23,810 nt of DNA from JBBCJT01 sp037190665. GTDB lineage: Bacteria > Pseudomonadota > Alphaproteobacteria > Acetobacterales > Acetobacteraceae. The notes beneath the pieces were generated by a model. That model was not told the origin of the DNA, searched no databases, and saw only the letters and a list, made by a program, of their open reading frames with translations. Positions 1-7,807 of this stretch are shown one piece after another. The stretch spans positions 1 to 23,810 of the forward strand of contig JBBCJT010000167.1 of the NCBI GenBank assembly GCA_037190665.1, read 5' to 3'. The stretch's first letter is position 1. Every line of letters begins with the position of its first letter. A program made the translations under genes and the position numbers.

Positions 1-1703
1 AGCTCCACCAGCCCGCGGTTCTCGATGTCCTTGATCACCTCGCGCAGGTGCTTCTCGAGGTAGTTGCCCGGGTTCACCGACAGGGTGGAATCATCGACCG
101 GCGCGCCGTCCGAGATCACCATCAGGATGCGCCGGTGCTCGGGCCGCGCCAGCAGGCGGCGATAGGCCCAGAGCAGCGCCTCGCCGTCGATGTTCTCCTT
201 GAGCAGCCCCTCGCGCAGAATCAGCCCGAGGTTCTTCCGCGCCCGCCGCCAGGGCGCGTCCGCCGCCTTGTAGACGACGTGGCGGAGGTCGTTCAGCCGC
301 CCCGGATTGCGCGGCTTGCCCTCCTGCACCCATTTCTCGCGGCTCTGCCCGCCCTTCCAGGCGCGCGTGGTGAAGCCCAGCACCTCCACCTTCACCGCGC
401 AGCGTTCCAGCGTGCGGGCGAGGATGTCGCCGCACATCGCCGCCACGGTGATCGGGCGGCCGCGCATGGAGCCGGAATTGTCGATCAGCAGCGTCACCAC
501 GGTGTCGCGGAAATCCGTATCGCGTTCCCGCTTGAACGACAGGGAGTGCGTCGGGTTCGCCACCACGCGCGCAAGCCGCGCGACGTCCAGCAGCCCTTCC
601 TCCAGATCGAAATCCCACGCCCGCGTCTGCTGCGCGAGCAGACGGCGCTGCAAACGGTTGGCGAGCTTGGAGATCACGCCCTGCAGGTGCTGGAGCTGCT
701 GGTCGAGCTGCTGGCGCAGCCTCGTCAGCTCATCGGCGTCGCACAGATCCTCGGCGCCCACCTCCTCGTCGAAGGCGCGGGTGTAGGCGCGATAGGCGGT
801 GCCGTCGTCGGGCAGCGCGCGTTCGCGCCGCGGCTGCGGGCCGCCGGGGCGGTCCTCGCCTTCCGCGGCGGTCGCGTCCTGGTCGTCGGCATCGGTGCCG
901 TCGTCCTCGGCCGCATCGCCCTCGGTCTGCTCCGGGGCGGCGCCGAGCATCGAATCCTGCTCGCTGTCGCTCTGGCCCTGGCTGTCCTGGCTGTTGTCCT
1001 GCTGGCTGGACTGCTCGCCGCCCTGCTCGCCTTCCTGGTCGGCCTGCTCCGCCTCCGCCTCGACCTCCGCCTCGGCGAGGTCCATCGCCGTCAGCAGCCG
1101 CCGCGCGGCGCGGGCATAGGCTTCCTGGTCCTCGGCCAGCGCGCCCATCTCCGCGAGCGCATGCGAGGCGCCCTCGCCGATGGTCTCGCGCCACATCTCC
1201 AGCACGCGGGACGCCGCTTCCGGCGTGGCCTCGCCCGACAGCCGCTCGCGCGCCAGCATCGCCAGCGCCGCCGGCAGCGGGAGCTGGTCCTTGCGCGTCA
1301 TGCGGTCGTAGCCCTCGGCCTCGCACTGGTCGGCGAGCCGGGCGCGGAGGTTGGCGGCCACGCCTGCCATGTGGCGGGACCCCACGGCCTCGACGCGGAC
1401 CTGCTCCAGCGCGTCGAACACCTCCCGCGCCTCCCGCCGCTGCGGGGAGCGCGCGGCGTGCTTGGCCTCGTCGTGGTGGCGCAGCTTCAGCGCGATCGCG
1501 TCCGCCTCGCCGCGCAGCTTGGCCATCTCGCCCGCCGGCAGCGCGCGCGTCGGCAGCGGCAGCCGCGCGCGGCGGCCGGCGAGGCCGGGCGCGCCGGGCT
1601 GGAAGGCGACCTGCACGTCCGGCACCTCGGCGATGGCGCGCAGCACGCCGGCCGTGGCGCGCTTGAATTCTTCGGTGCGGGAGTTGTCCTTGGTGCCGCT
1701 CAT
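1..1703 (-). CDS. cobT: Aerobic cobaltochelatase subunit CobT (3' end outside window)
   Basis: Large subunit of the ATP-dependent cobaltochelatase (CobN-CobS-CobT) that inserts cobalt into hydrogenobyrinic acid a,c-diamide in aerobic cobalamin synthesis; cytoplasmic. Reading the minus strand from the ATG at 1703 gives 567 codons with no stop before the window edge, so the C-terminus is missing. Residues 1-205 are a helical N-terminal region. Residues about 210-285 form a low-complexity Glu/Gln/Asp linker typical of CobT. The C-terminal von Willebrand A domain holds a clear MIDAS motif DNSGSM (408-413) and ends in the window with MVISDGAPVDDSTLS (528-542). The VWA domain couples the CobS AAA+ ring to CobN. 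The gene lies downstream of cobS, with a GST gene between them and 28 bases after that GST. Identification is firm; only the last part of the protein is unseen. Confidence 0.95.
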   Translation of the reverse strand, partial: MSGTKDNSRTEEFKRATAGVLRAIAEVPDVQVAFQPGAPGLAGRRARLPLPTRALPAGEMAKLRGEADAIALKLRHHDEAKHAARSPQRREAREVFDALEQVRVEAVGSRHMAGVAANLRARLADQCEAEGYDRMTRKDQLPLPAALAMLARERLSGEATPEAASRVLEMWRETIGEGASHALAEMGALAEDQEAYARAARRLLTAMDLAEAEVEAEAEQADQEGEQGGEQSSQQDNSQDSQGQSDSEQDSMLGAAPEQTEGDAAEDDGTDADDQDATAAEGEDRPGGPQPRRERALPDDGTAYRAYTRAFDEEVGAEDLCDADELTRLRQQLDQQLQHLQGVISKLANRLQRRLLAQQTRAWDFDLEEGLLDVARLARVVANPTHSLSFKRERDTDFRDTVVTLLIDNSGSMRGRPITVAAMCGDILARTLERCAVKVEVLGFTTRAWKGGQSREKWVQEGKPRNPGRLNDLRHVVYKAADAPWRRARKNLGLILREGLLKENIDGEALLWAYRRLLARPEHRRILMVISDGAPVDDSTLSVNPGNYLEKHLREVIKDIENRGLVE

Positions 1704-1731
1704 GCGGATGGGGTGCTCGCGGTCCTGACGA

Positions 1732-2358
1732 TCATGAGGCGGCCTTCGCACGCGCGAGCGCGGGGCGCGCGGCGATTTCGGCCAGATAGCGGGCGAGGTT
1801 CGGGCCGGGCGTCGCCTTCCCCCAGCCGACCAGCCATTGCATCAGCCCGCCGACCATGATGTCGGCGGCAGAGAAATCATCGCCGGCCACGAAACGCGCC
1901 TGCCCGAGCCGCGCCTCCAGCGCCGCCTGCGCGGCGTCCGCCGATGGCCAGCCCAGCGCGGTGGCGGGCGGCGGTTCGGCGCGCGGGAACACCAGATCGA
2001 CGAAGGCGGGTTCCAGCACCGAGGCGGCGGTCGCCATCCACGTGGCGTAGGCGGCGCGGGCGGGCGTGTCCGGGGCGGGCGCGAGCCGGGCGTCCGGCAG
2101 CACATCCGCCACATAGGCGCAGATGGCGAGGCTCTCCGTCACCGCCACGTCCTGCCAGCTTCCGTCCGGCCCGCGGTCGATCAGGGCCGGCACCTTGCCG
2201 AACGGGTTGACCGACAGGTAGCCGGCCGCCTTCTGCGTGCGCTTCTCCAGGTCGTGGCGCGCGACCTCGTAGGCCGCGCCGGCTTCCTCCAGCAGCCACA
2301 GGATGCGGTCGGAGCGCGACCGCGGAGCGTGGTGCAGGACGAAGCGCGCGGCCGGCAT
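1732..2358 (-). CDS. Glutathione S-transferase family protein
   Basis: A 208-residue cytosolic GST-fold protein. The N-terminal thioredoxin-like domain (about 5-85) has the pattern HHAPRSRSDRILWLLEEAG, in which a Ser or Arg near residues 13-16 would contact glutathione. It is followed by NPFGKVPALID with the cis-Pro of the fold, and by the VTESLAICAYVAD segment whose Glu-Ser pair binds the glutathione gamma-glutamyl group. The all-helical C-terminal domain (about 95-205) includes FSAADIMVGGLMQWLV. Length is normal for the family. It starts 6 bases after the cobS stop and ends 28 bases before cobT, so it is almost certainly co-transcribed with both. The substrate is unknown; detoxification is the default inference, and a role in cobalamin synthesis is only suggested by position. 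Confidence 0.88.
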   Translation of the reverse strand: MPAARFVLHHAPRSRSDRILWLLEEAGAAYEVARHDLEKRTQKAAGYLSVNPFGKVPALIDRGPDGSWQDVAVTESLAICAYVADVLPDARLAPAPDTPARAAYATWMATAASVLEPAFVDLVFPRAEPPPATALGWPSADAAQAALEARLGQARFVAGDDFSAADIMVGGLMQWLVGWGKATPGPNLARYLAEIAARPALARAKAAS

Positions 2359-2364
2359 GGATCC

Positions 2365-3375
2365 TCAGGCGGCCTTGCGGCTCAGCGGACCGACCGGCAG
2401 CTCCTCGTTGAAGCAGCGCTGGTAGTACTCGGCCACCGTCGCGCGCTCCGCCTCGTCGCACTTGTTCAGGAACGACAGGCGGAAGGCGAAGCCGACATCG
2501 CCGAAGATCTTCGCGTTCTCGGCCCAGGTGATCACCGTGCGCGGCGACATCACCGTGGAGATGTCCCCGTTGATGAACCCGGCGCGGGTGAGGTCCGCGA
2601 GCGCGACCATGCTCTCGATGCGCTTCTTCACCGCCGCGTCCTTCTCGTCCATGCCCATCTTGGCGAGCACGATCGAGGTCTCCTGCGCGTGCGGCAGGTA
2701 GTTCAGCGTGGCCACGATGTTCCAGCGGTCCATCTGGCCCTGATTGATCTGCTGGGTGCCGTGATACAGGCCGGACGTGTCGCCGAGACCCACCGTGTTG
2801 GCGGTGGAGAACAGCCGGAAGCCGCGATGCGGGCGGATCACGCGGTTCTGGTCGAGCAGGGTCAGCTTGCCCTCGACCTCCAGCACGCGCTGGATCACGA
2901 ACATCACGTCCGGCCGGCCGGCGTCGTACTCGTCGAACACCAGCGCGCAGGGGTGCTGCAGCGCCCAGGGCAGGATGCCCTCGCGGAACTCGGTGACCTG
3001 CTTGCCGTCCTTGAGGACGATCGCGTCCTTGCCGATCAGGTCGATGCGGCTGATGTGGCTGTCGAGGTTGACGCGGATGCAGGGCCAGTTGAGCCGCGCG
3101 GCCACCTGCTCGATATGCGTGGACTTGCCGGTGCCGTGGTAGCCCTGGACCATCACACGGCGGTTGAAGGCGAAGCCGGCGAGGATCGCGATCGTGGTCT
3201 CGCGGTCGAACACGTAGGCTTCGTCGATGTCCGGCACATGCTCGGTGCGCACCGAAAAGCCGGGCACCTCCATGTCCGTGTCGATGCCGAAAGCCTCGCG
3301 CGCCTTGATCTTGATGTCGGGCATGTCGATCGCGGATGTGGGCCTTGCGTCGGCGAGTGTCGCCACCTTGCTCAT
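2365..3375 (-). CDS. cobS: Aerobic cobaltochelatase subunit CobS (AAA+ ATPase)
   Basis: The AAA+ motor subunit of cobaltochelatase; it hydrolyses ATP in a ring with CobT so that CobN can insert cobalt into hydrogenobyrinic acid a,c-diamide. The protein has 336 residues, the usual CobS length. Visible motifs are Walker A GYHGTGKST (78-86), Walker B ALVFDEYD (144-151), the sensor-1-like stretch FSTANTVGLGDTSG (189-202) and a late SPRTVITWAEN segment. The N-terminal KIKAREAFGIDTDMEVPGFS is the CobS N-domain. Expected partners are CobT (downstream here) and CobN (not in the window). The gene sits 69 bases after the DnaJ-domain gene on the same strand. I see no obvious cobalamin riboswitch in that short gap. 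Confidence 0.96.
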   Translation of the reverse strand: MSKVATLADARPTSAIDMPDIKIKAREAFGIDTDMEVPGFSVRTEHVPDIDEAYVFDRETTIAILAGFAFNRRVMVQGYHGTGKSTHIEQVAARLNWPCIRVNLDSHISRIDLIGKDAIVLKDGKQVTEFREGILPWALQHPCALVFDEYDAGRPDVMFVIQRVLEVEGKLTLLDQNRVIRPHRGFRLFSTANTVGLGDTSGLYHGTQQINQGQMDRWNIVATLNYLPHAQETSIVLAKMGMDEKDAAVKKRIESMVALADLTRAGFINGDISTVMSPRTVITWAENAKIFGDVGFAFRLSFLNKCDEAERATVAEYYQRCFNEELPVGPLSRKAA

Positions 3376-3444
3376 GGGATAGGTCGGGTCCTCGGTCTTC
3401 GGATCGGGGAGGATACTCCCCTGTCTCGCGCCTGCGAAGGCGGA

Positions 3445-4044
3445 TCAGCCAGCCGCGCGCGTGGGGGGTGGTGTGAGCCTGTTGCGCAGCGCGCTGTAGG
3501 CCAGGTTGATCTCCTTCAGCCGTTCCTCCGCCGCCCGGTCGCCGCCGTTGGCGTCCGGGTGCCAGCGTTTGGCCAGCGCCTTGTAGCGCGTTTTCACGTC
3601 ATCGAGAGCCACCGGCCAGGTCAGGTCCAGCACGGCGAGGTGCTGGCGAAGCTCGGGCGGGGCCGACTCGGCGCCGTGCGCGGTGGTGCGACGCGCGCCC
3701 CCCCGCAGCAGGCCGAGCGGGTCGCGCAGCCGCCCGTCCTCCGACAGCCGGTCCATCGGGCTGCCGCCGGCCAGCCGCCCCAGCGGCCAAGTCGGCCGGT
3801 CCCAGGCGGTGTCGCGGCGGATATGCCCCTCGATCTCCGCCGGGCTCATGCCCCGGTAGTAGTCCCAGGCGGCGTTGTAGGCGCGGACGTGCTCCAGGCA
3901 GAACCACCAGTATTCGTTGAGCTGGGCGCGGGACTTGGGCGCCCGGTACTCGCCGGCGTGCGGGCAGCCGGGCATGTCGCAGCCACGGCCCTGCGGCGCC
4001 GACGGATCGGGCGCATAGGCGCGGGGGCGTCGCGGCGGCTTCAT
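3445..4044 (-). CDS. DnaJ-domain protein with an N-terminal Cys/His motif
   Basis: A 199-residue J-domain protein, predicted cytoplasmic. The C-terminal J domain (about 138-190) carries the HPD tripeptide (162-164) within KALAKRWHPDANGG, the motif that stimulates Hsp70 (DnaK) ATPase. It lacks the Gly/Phe region, CxxCxGxG zinc repeats and C-terminal substrate domain of true DnaJ, so it is a type III (J-domain-only) co-chaperone. The N-terminal half has C22-x4-C27 and C49-x2-H52, a possible zinc-binding set. The start at 4044 was chosen because longer readings run into the divergent bolA gene. A J-domain gene next to cobS and bolA recurs in alphaproteobacteria as I recall it. The client protein is unknown; cobaltochelatase or an Fe-S partner of BolA would be a guess. 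Confidence 0.88.
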   Translation of the reverse strand: MKPPRRPRAYAPDPSAPQGRGCDMPGCPHAGEYRAPKSRAQLNEYWWFCLEHVRAYNAAWDYYRGMSPAEIEGHIRRDTAWDRPTWPLGRLAGGSPMDRLSEDGRLRDPLGLLRGGARRTTAHGAESAPPELRQHLAVLDLTWPVALDDVKTRYKALAKRWHPDANGGDRAAEERLKEINLAYSALRNRLTPPPTRAAG

Positions 4045-4108
4045 GGGTCCTATGTCCCGTGGACGAAGAGGGTTGGCAAGACGCGCCGGCGCGGGCCATC
4101 TGCGCGGC

Positions 4109-4381
4109 ATGAACAATCGCGCCGAGCGTATCCGGGACCTGCTGACGAAAGCCTTCGCGCCCACCGCGCTCGCGGTCCGCGACGACAGCGATCTGCATGT
4201 CGGCCACGCCGGCAACCCGGACGGGGCCGGCGGAACGCATTACATGGTGACGATGACGGCCGGCGCCTTCAGCGGGCAGTCCCGCGTGGCACGGTCGCGC
4301 CTGGTGCATGACGCGCTGGCGCCGGAATTCGCCACCGGCCTGCACGCGCTGGCGCTGAAGCTGTCCGCGCCGGGCGAGTAG
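4109..4381 (+). CDS. bolA: BolA family protein
   Basis: A 90-residue BolA/IbaG-family protein; these act with monothiol glutaredoxins in Fe-S cluster handling, and some bind DNA. The alpha-beta fold is visible: helix RAERIRDLLTKAFAP, then strand LAVRDDSDLHVGH, a GTHYMVTMTAGAFSG strand (43-56), helix RLVHDALAPEF and the C-terminal GLHALALKLSAPGE typical of alphaproteobacterial BolA. One oddity is that the family's RHR motif reads RSR (62-64), so the usual His is Ser63; His68 follows shortly. The ATG at 4109 gives the standard BolA N-terminus; an in-frame ATG at 4043 would add 22 low-complexity residues and overlap the divergent DnaJ gene's start. The gene ends 12 bases before the convergent DUF2889 gene. 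Confidence 0.92.
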   Translation: MNNRAERIRDLLTKAFAPTALAVRDDSDLHVGHAGNPDGAGGTHYMVTMTAGAFSGQSRVARSRLVHDALAPEFATGLHALALKLSAPGE

Positions 4382-4393
4382 CCCGCCCCTGCC

Positions 4394-4957
4394 CTACTCC
4401 GCCGCGTCCTTCGCGCCGGTGTAGAACTGCGGCCAGCGGTCCCGCACCACCTCGCTGTTCGAGGCGTAGGCGTAACAGGTGTTGAGCAGCGCCGGCGGCG
4501 TGTTCGCTCCCCCCTCGATCAGGCGCTTGCGGCGCAGGGGGCCGAGCGTCTGGAACGCCACGGTCGCCATCTGCTGGATCAGCTCCCGCAGATGCGTGCA
4601 GCCCTCGATGCCGCCCACGCGCGCATGCACCTGCTTCATGAAGCCCGGCCCGATGCGCAGCCCGGCGAGGCGGGTGTAGTTTTCGGCGGCGGCGGGGCAG
4701 ATCGCGAAGGGGGTGAAGTCGCTCGCCGCCTCGAAGGCGACGATGGTCATCGTCTCGTCCACCGTCATGCGCATGGCCATGCCATGCAGCTTGTCGCCCG
4801 GCTCGATCGTGCCGCGGTCGGCGTTGGCGAAGGCGTAGGTCTTGGTGTCCGAGAGCGTCGCCTCGACGTCGAACAGGCCGTCCGCGCGCTGGTAGCCGCG
4901 CAGCACGATGTCGCGCAGGTGCAGAAGCTCGCGCTCGGCCGGAGCCGACAGGGGCAT
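4394..4957 (-). CDS. DUF2889 domain-containing protein
   Basis: A 187-residue protein matching the DUF2889 family by its characteristic segments: RGYQRADGLFDVEATLSDTK (20-39), YAFANADRG, LHGMAMRMTVDETMTIVAFE (58-77), TPFAICPAA (82-90), LAGLRIGPGF (98-107) and GGIEGCTHLRELIQQMATVAFQT (115-137). Cys87, Cys120 and His122 are the notable conserved-looking residues. No signal peptide or membrane segment is seen. The molecular function is not known to me. An AAGGA Shine-Dalgarno-like sequence lies upstream of the ATG at 4957. The gene is 68 bases downstream of otnC on the same strand, so it could be the last gene of that operon or have its own promoter in the gap. Confidence 0.85.
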   Translation of the reverse strand: MPLSAPAERELLHLRDIVLRGYQRADGLFDVEATLSDTKTYAFANADRGTIEPGDKLHGMAMRMTVDETMTIVAFEAASDFTPFAICPAAAENYTRLAGLRIGPGFMKQVHARVGGIEGCTHLRELIQQMATVAFQTLGPLRRKRLIEGGANTPPALLNTCYAYASNSEVVRDRWPQFYTGAKDAAE

Positions 4958-5025
4958 GTCTCAGGTCCTTGTGCGGCGCACCACGCGATATATGCCACGT
5001 GCGGGGTCGGATTTCGAGCGGGCGA

Positions 5026-5661
5026 TCAGCCCCCGAAGGTGGAGAGCAGGTCTTCCACCTGAGCAGGGGTGAGCAGCCGGGGGCCGGCGCCTCGCAGCAT
5101 CAGGAACAGCGTCGCCGCCTCCTCCAGCTCCTCCGCCGCGTAGACCGCATCGGTCAGCGTCCGCCCCGAGACGACCGGGCCGTGATTGGCGAGCAGCACC
5201 GCCCGCGCCCCCTTCGCGGCCTCATGGATGGCCGGTTCCATCGCGGCGTCCCCGGGCCGGTAGTAGGGCACCACCGGCATGGTCCGGCCCACCCGCATGA
5301 CGAAATACGGCGTCAGCGGCGGGATCGGGTTGGCCGGGTTCACGTCCGGCAGGCAGGCCACCGCGGTCGCCTGGGTGGAATGCAGGTGCACCACCGCGCC
5401 GGCATCCGGCCGCGCCTGGTAGAAGGCGCGGTGCATGAACACCTCCTTCGACGGCTTGTCGCCGCCGATGTGGCGGAAGTCGCCGTCGAGGCGGGAGATG
5501 CGCGCGGGATCGAGCCGGCCGAGCGAGGAATTCGTCGGCGTCATCAGATAGCCGTCGTCGAGCCGGACGGAGATGTTGCCGGCGGACCCGACCGAATAGC
5601 CCCGCGCGAACAGGCTCGCGCCCAGCTCGGCGAGCAGGGCGCGGGTCCCGGCCTCGTTCAT
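5026..5661 (-). CDS. otnC: 3-oxo-tetronate 4-phosphate decarboxylase (class II aldolase family)
   Basis: A 211-residue class II aldolase/adducin-fold enzyme. In the four-carbon acid sugar pathways OtnC decarboxylates 3-oxo-tetronate 4-phosphate to dihydroxyacetone phosphate. Zinc ligands H92 and H94 (VVHLHSTQA) and H160 (LLANHGPV) are present, as is the acidic residue E73 in KPSKEVFMHRAFY. The GSAGNISVRL loop (26-34) binds phosphate in this family, and TPTNSSLG (41-48) is also typical. The ATG at 5661 overlaps the otnK stop by four bases (ATGA), which implies translational coupling. The pairing with OtnK makes the OtnC assignment better than fucA/araD-type aldolase or methylthioribulose-phosphate dehydratase. 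No OtnI isomerase or tetronate dehydrogenase gene is present nearby. Confidence 0.9.
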   Translation of the reverse strand: MNEAGTRALLAELGASLFARGYSVGSAGNISVRLDDGYLMTPTNSSLGRLDPARISRLDGDFRHIGGDKPSKEVFMHRAFYQARPDAGAVVHLHSTQATAVACLPDVNPANPIPPLTPYFVMRVGRTMPVVPYYRPGDAAMEPAIHEAAKGARAVLLANHGPVVSGRTLTDAVYAAEELEEAATLFLMLRGAGPRLLTPAQVEDLLSTFGG

Positions 5662-6947
5662 GCCGCGCGGCCCAGCGCGTCGAAGGACTTCAGGAAGAAG
5701 TCCCGCGCGCCGAAATTGCCGGACTTCAGCGCCAGCAGCAGCGGGCCGGAGGCAGCGCCCTCCGCCCAGGTCCAGGGCACGCCGGGATCGATCTCCGCGC
5801 CGATTCGCAGGCTGCGCACCCCGAGCCGGCTGACCACCGCACCCGAGGTCTCGCCGCCCGCCACCACCAGCCGGCGCACGCCGCGTGCGACCAGCCCCTC
5901 GGCGACGGTGGCAAGCGCGGTCTCCACCAGCGCGCCGGCGGCGTCACGGCCCAGCTTCGCCTGCAACGCGGCCACCTTCTCCGGCGGGGCGGAGGCGGCG
6001 ATCACCACTGGCTCCGCGCCCAGCTTGCCCTCGGCCCAGCGCAGCGCGCGGTCGGCCAGCGCGCGGGCGTCGGGTTCGGCCAGCACGTCGAGTTCCAGCG
6101 TCGGCACGCGGTCCCGCGCCACCCCGATCTGCGCCAGCGTGGCGCGCGAGCAGGACCCGGCGACGACCGCCGCATGCCCGTCCATCCCCGGCAGGGCGGC
6201 GGCGTCGGTCCGCTCCGCCAGCTTGCCGGCGCGGCGGAAATTCGCCGGCAGCCCCATCGCCACGCCGGACCCGCCGGTGATCAGCGGATGGTCGGCGATC
6301 GCGGTACCGATCTCATGCAGATGCGCATCCTCCACCGCATCCACGATGGCGTAGCGCCGCCCCTGCTCCCGCAGCCGGCCGAGTGCCGCGCGGATCGCCT
6401 CCGCCCCCTTCGCCACGTCGGGATAGGCGACGAGGCCGACGCCGCCATCGGTCTGGCGGCCGAGCACGCGGACGAGATTGGCGTCCCGCATCGGCGTCAG
6501 CGGGTGGTTCTCCATGCCGCTCTCGTTGAGCAGCGCCGCGCCGACGAACAGGTGTCCCTGGTAGACGGAGCGCGCATTGGCCGGGAACGCGGGGCAGGCG
6601 ATCGCGATCGCGCCGCCGAGCGCCTTCATCAGCGCATCCGCAACCGGACCGATATTGCCGGCATCCGTGGAATCGAAGGTGGAGCAGTACTTGAAGAAGA
6701 ACTGCGCGCAGCCCGCGCGCTGCAGCCACGCGAGCGCGGCGAGGCTTTCGCCGACCGCCTCCCCCACCGGCGCGGTGCGCGATTTCAGCGCGACGACCAC
6801 CGCATCGGCGTCGGGCACCGGCGCGTCGGCCGGCGGCACGCCGATGAGCTGGACGGCGCGCATGCCGTTGCGGACCAGCATGGAGGCCAGGTCGGTCGCG
6901 CCGGTGAAATCGTCGGCGATGCAGCCGAGCAGTGGCATGTGGCTCAT
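5658..6947 (-). CDS. otnK: 3-oxo-tetronate kinase (four-carbon acid sugar kinase)
   Basis: A 429-residue kinase of the DUF1537 family that phosphorylates 3-oxo-tetronate at the 4-position to feed OtnC. The N-terminal domain opens with LGCIADDFTGATDLASMLV (7-25), the substrate-binding signature, and includes FKYCSTFDSTDAGNIGPV. The C-terminal nucleotide-binding domain contains VVAGSCSRATLAQI, RRLVVAGGETSGAVV, EIDPGVPWTW and LALKSGNFGARDFF. The start at 6947 forms an ATGA overlap with the stop of the upstream methyltransferase. The Shine-Dalgarno GGGAGGAA ends almost at this ATG and is better spaced for the second ATG at 6938, so a 426-residue form is possible. The gene overlaps otnC by four bases. 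Together the two turn an oxidised C4 sugar acid into DHAP and CO2. Confidence 0.93.
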   Translation of the reverse strand: MSHMPLLGCIADDFTGATDLASMLVRNGMRAVQLIGVPPADAPVPDADAVVVALKSRTAPVGEAVGESLAALAWLQRAGCAQFFFKYCSTFDSTDAGNIGPVADALMKALGGAIAIACPAFPANARSVYQGHLFVGAALLNESGMENHPLTPMRDANLVRVLGRQTDGGVGLVAYPDVAKGAEAIRAALGRLREQGRRYAIVDAVEDAHLHEIGTAIADHPLITGGSGVAMGLPANFRRAGKLAERTDAAALPGMDGHAAVVAGSCSRATLAQIGVARDRVPTLELDVLAEPDARALADRALRWAEGKLGAEPVVIAASAPPEKVAALQAKLGRDAAGALVETALATVAEGLVARGVRRLVVAGGETSGAVVSRLGVRSLRIGAEIDPGVPWTWAEGAASGPLLLALKSGNFGARDFFLKSFDALGRAA

Positions 6948-7807
6948 TTCCTCCCGGGAATGGCGAGAATGTCCCGATGGCCGACGCGGATGGCAAGCCG
7001 CCCCGCCAGCGCCGCCCGCAGCCGCCGCCCGCGCCATTCCATCGCGGCGCGGCGCAGGGCCGGGCGCGACGCCGCGGCGGCGTCGCTGTGGCCGCGGATC
7101 AGCGCCTCGGACAGCGCCAGATCGCGCCGGCCGCTGACCCGCCAGTCGGACGGGGCGACGAAGACGCCGAACCCGGCCGCGCGGAACAGTCCGGCGATCG
7201 TCGCCGGCGCATCGGGCCCTAGCGCCCGGCCGAATCCCTTGTCGCGCCGCTGATCGCGGCCGAAGCCTTCCGCGACCATCCGGTCCGCCGGATCGCCCGG
7301 CAGGAAGGCGTCGCGCCCGTCCACGTTCAGCGCGGCGTAGAAGGGCACGCGCAGCGTCGCCGCGAAGCGGGCCACCCAGATGCGGGACACGAGATCGCAC
7401 AGCGCGGTGCAGACCACCGCATCGGCGCGGTCGAGCGGCAGGCCGCGCGGGGCGTCGCGCAGGTCGATCAGCAGTGGCGTGAGGTGCCACGTACCCCTGT
7501 CGGACGAAACGGCGAGGCCGTCGCCGGACTCGCGTACCTCCCAGCCATTCGCCTCGGCCCAGTACGCGGTAACCTGCAACCCCAGATCCAGCAGCGCCGG
7601 ATCGGCATCGGCCAGCGTCCAGTGCTGGTCGCGGCCGATCACGGGGGCGAGGAAGCGGAACAGGCTGCCCGCCCCGGCGCCGAGGTCGATCAGCCGCGGC
7701 CGCGCCGGCAGCGCGGCGGCCAGCATCGCGGCGAGGCCCGGATCGCGCGCGGCGGCGTCGTAGGGTTCGCGCAGCGCCAGCCAGCCGGGGTCAAAACTCT
7801 CGCTCAC
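6944..7807 (-). CDS. Class I SAM-dependent methyltransferase
   Basis: A 287-residue Rossmann-fold methyltransferase. Motif I is RLIDLGAGAGSLFRFL (38-53), followed by an acidic strand end WTLADADPALLDLG (63-76) that would hold the SAM ribose, and RADAVVCTALCDLVS (127-141) as the motif IV region. The C-terminal half (LNVDGRDAFLPGD, FRAAGFGVFVAPSDWRVSGR) is probably substrate-specific. Start GTG 7807 gives a GTGA overlap with the stop of the GT4 gene; the stop TGA overlaps the ATG of otnK. The substrate is not recognisable. Its position directly after a glycosyltransferase and a PTPS-fold protein suggests a small, glycosylated product of the same operon as the methyl acceptor; that is inference. 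Confidence 0.82.
   Translation of the reverse strand: MSESFDPGWLALREPYDAAARDPGLAAMLAAALPARPRLIDLGAGAGSLFRFLAPVIGRDQHWTLADADPALLDLGLQVTAYWAEANGWEVRESGDGLAVSSDRGTWHLTPLLIDLRDAPRGLPLDRADAVVCTALCDLVSRIWVARFAATLRVPFYAALNVDGRDAFLPGDPADRMVAEGFGRDQRRDKGFGRALGPDAPATIAGLFRAAGFGVFVAPSDWRVSGRRDLALSEALIRGHSDAAAASRPALRRAAMEWRGRRLRAALAGRLAIRVGHRDILAIPGRK

Noticed and set aside
4073..4101. Sigma70-like promoter for bolA (TTGGCA, 17-base spacer, CCATCT)
   Set aside because: The -10 is poor and would start transcription at the ATG; the 12-bp palindrome CGCGCCGGCGCG in between is expected often at this GC content.
1837..4311. 824-codon open frame on the plus strand
   Set aside because: It lies opposite the GST, cobS and DnaJ genes, has low-complexity Arg/His/Gly-rich translation and no recognisable domain. 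It is an antisense shadow caused by high GC at third codon positions. The same applies to the 603-codon frame opposite cobT.
6925..6945. B12-box-like GCCACTG on the minus strand
   Set aside because: It lies inside the otnK coding start with no surrounding riboswitch helices; a chance match.
5658..7490. 610-residue reading of otnK
   Set aside because: The extra 181 N-terminal residues are Arg/Ala/Gly-rich and overlap the methyltransferase gene. The family N-terminus and the ATGA overlap support the start at 6947.
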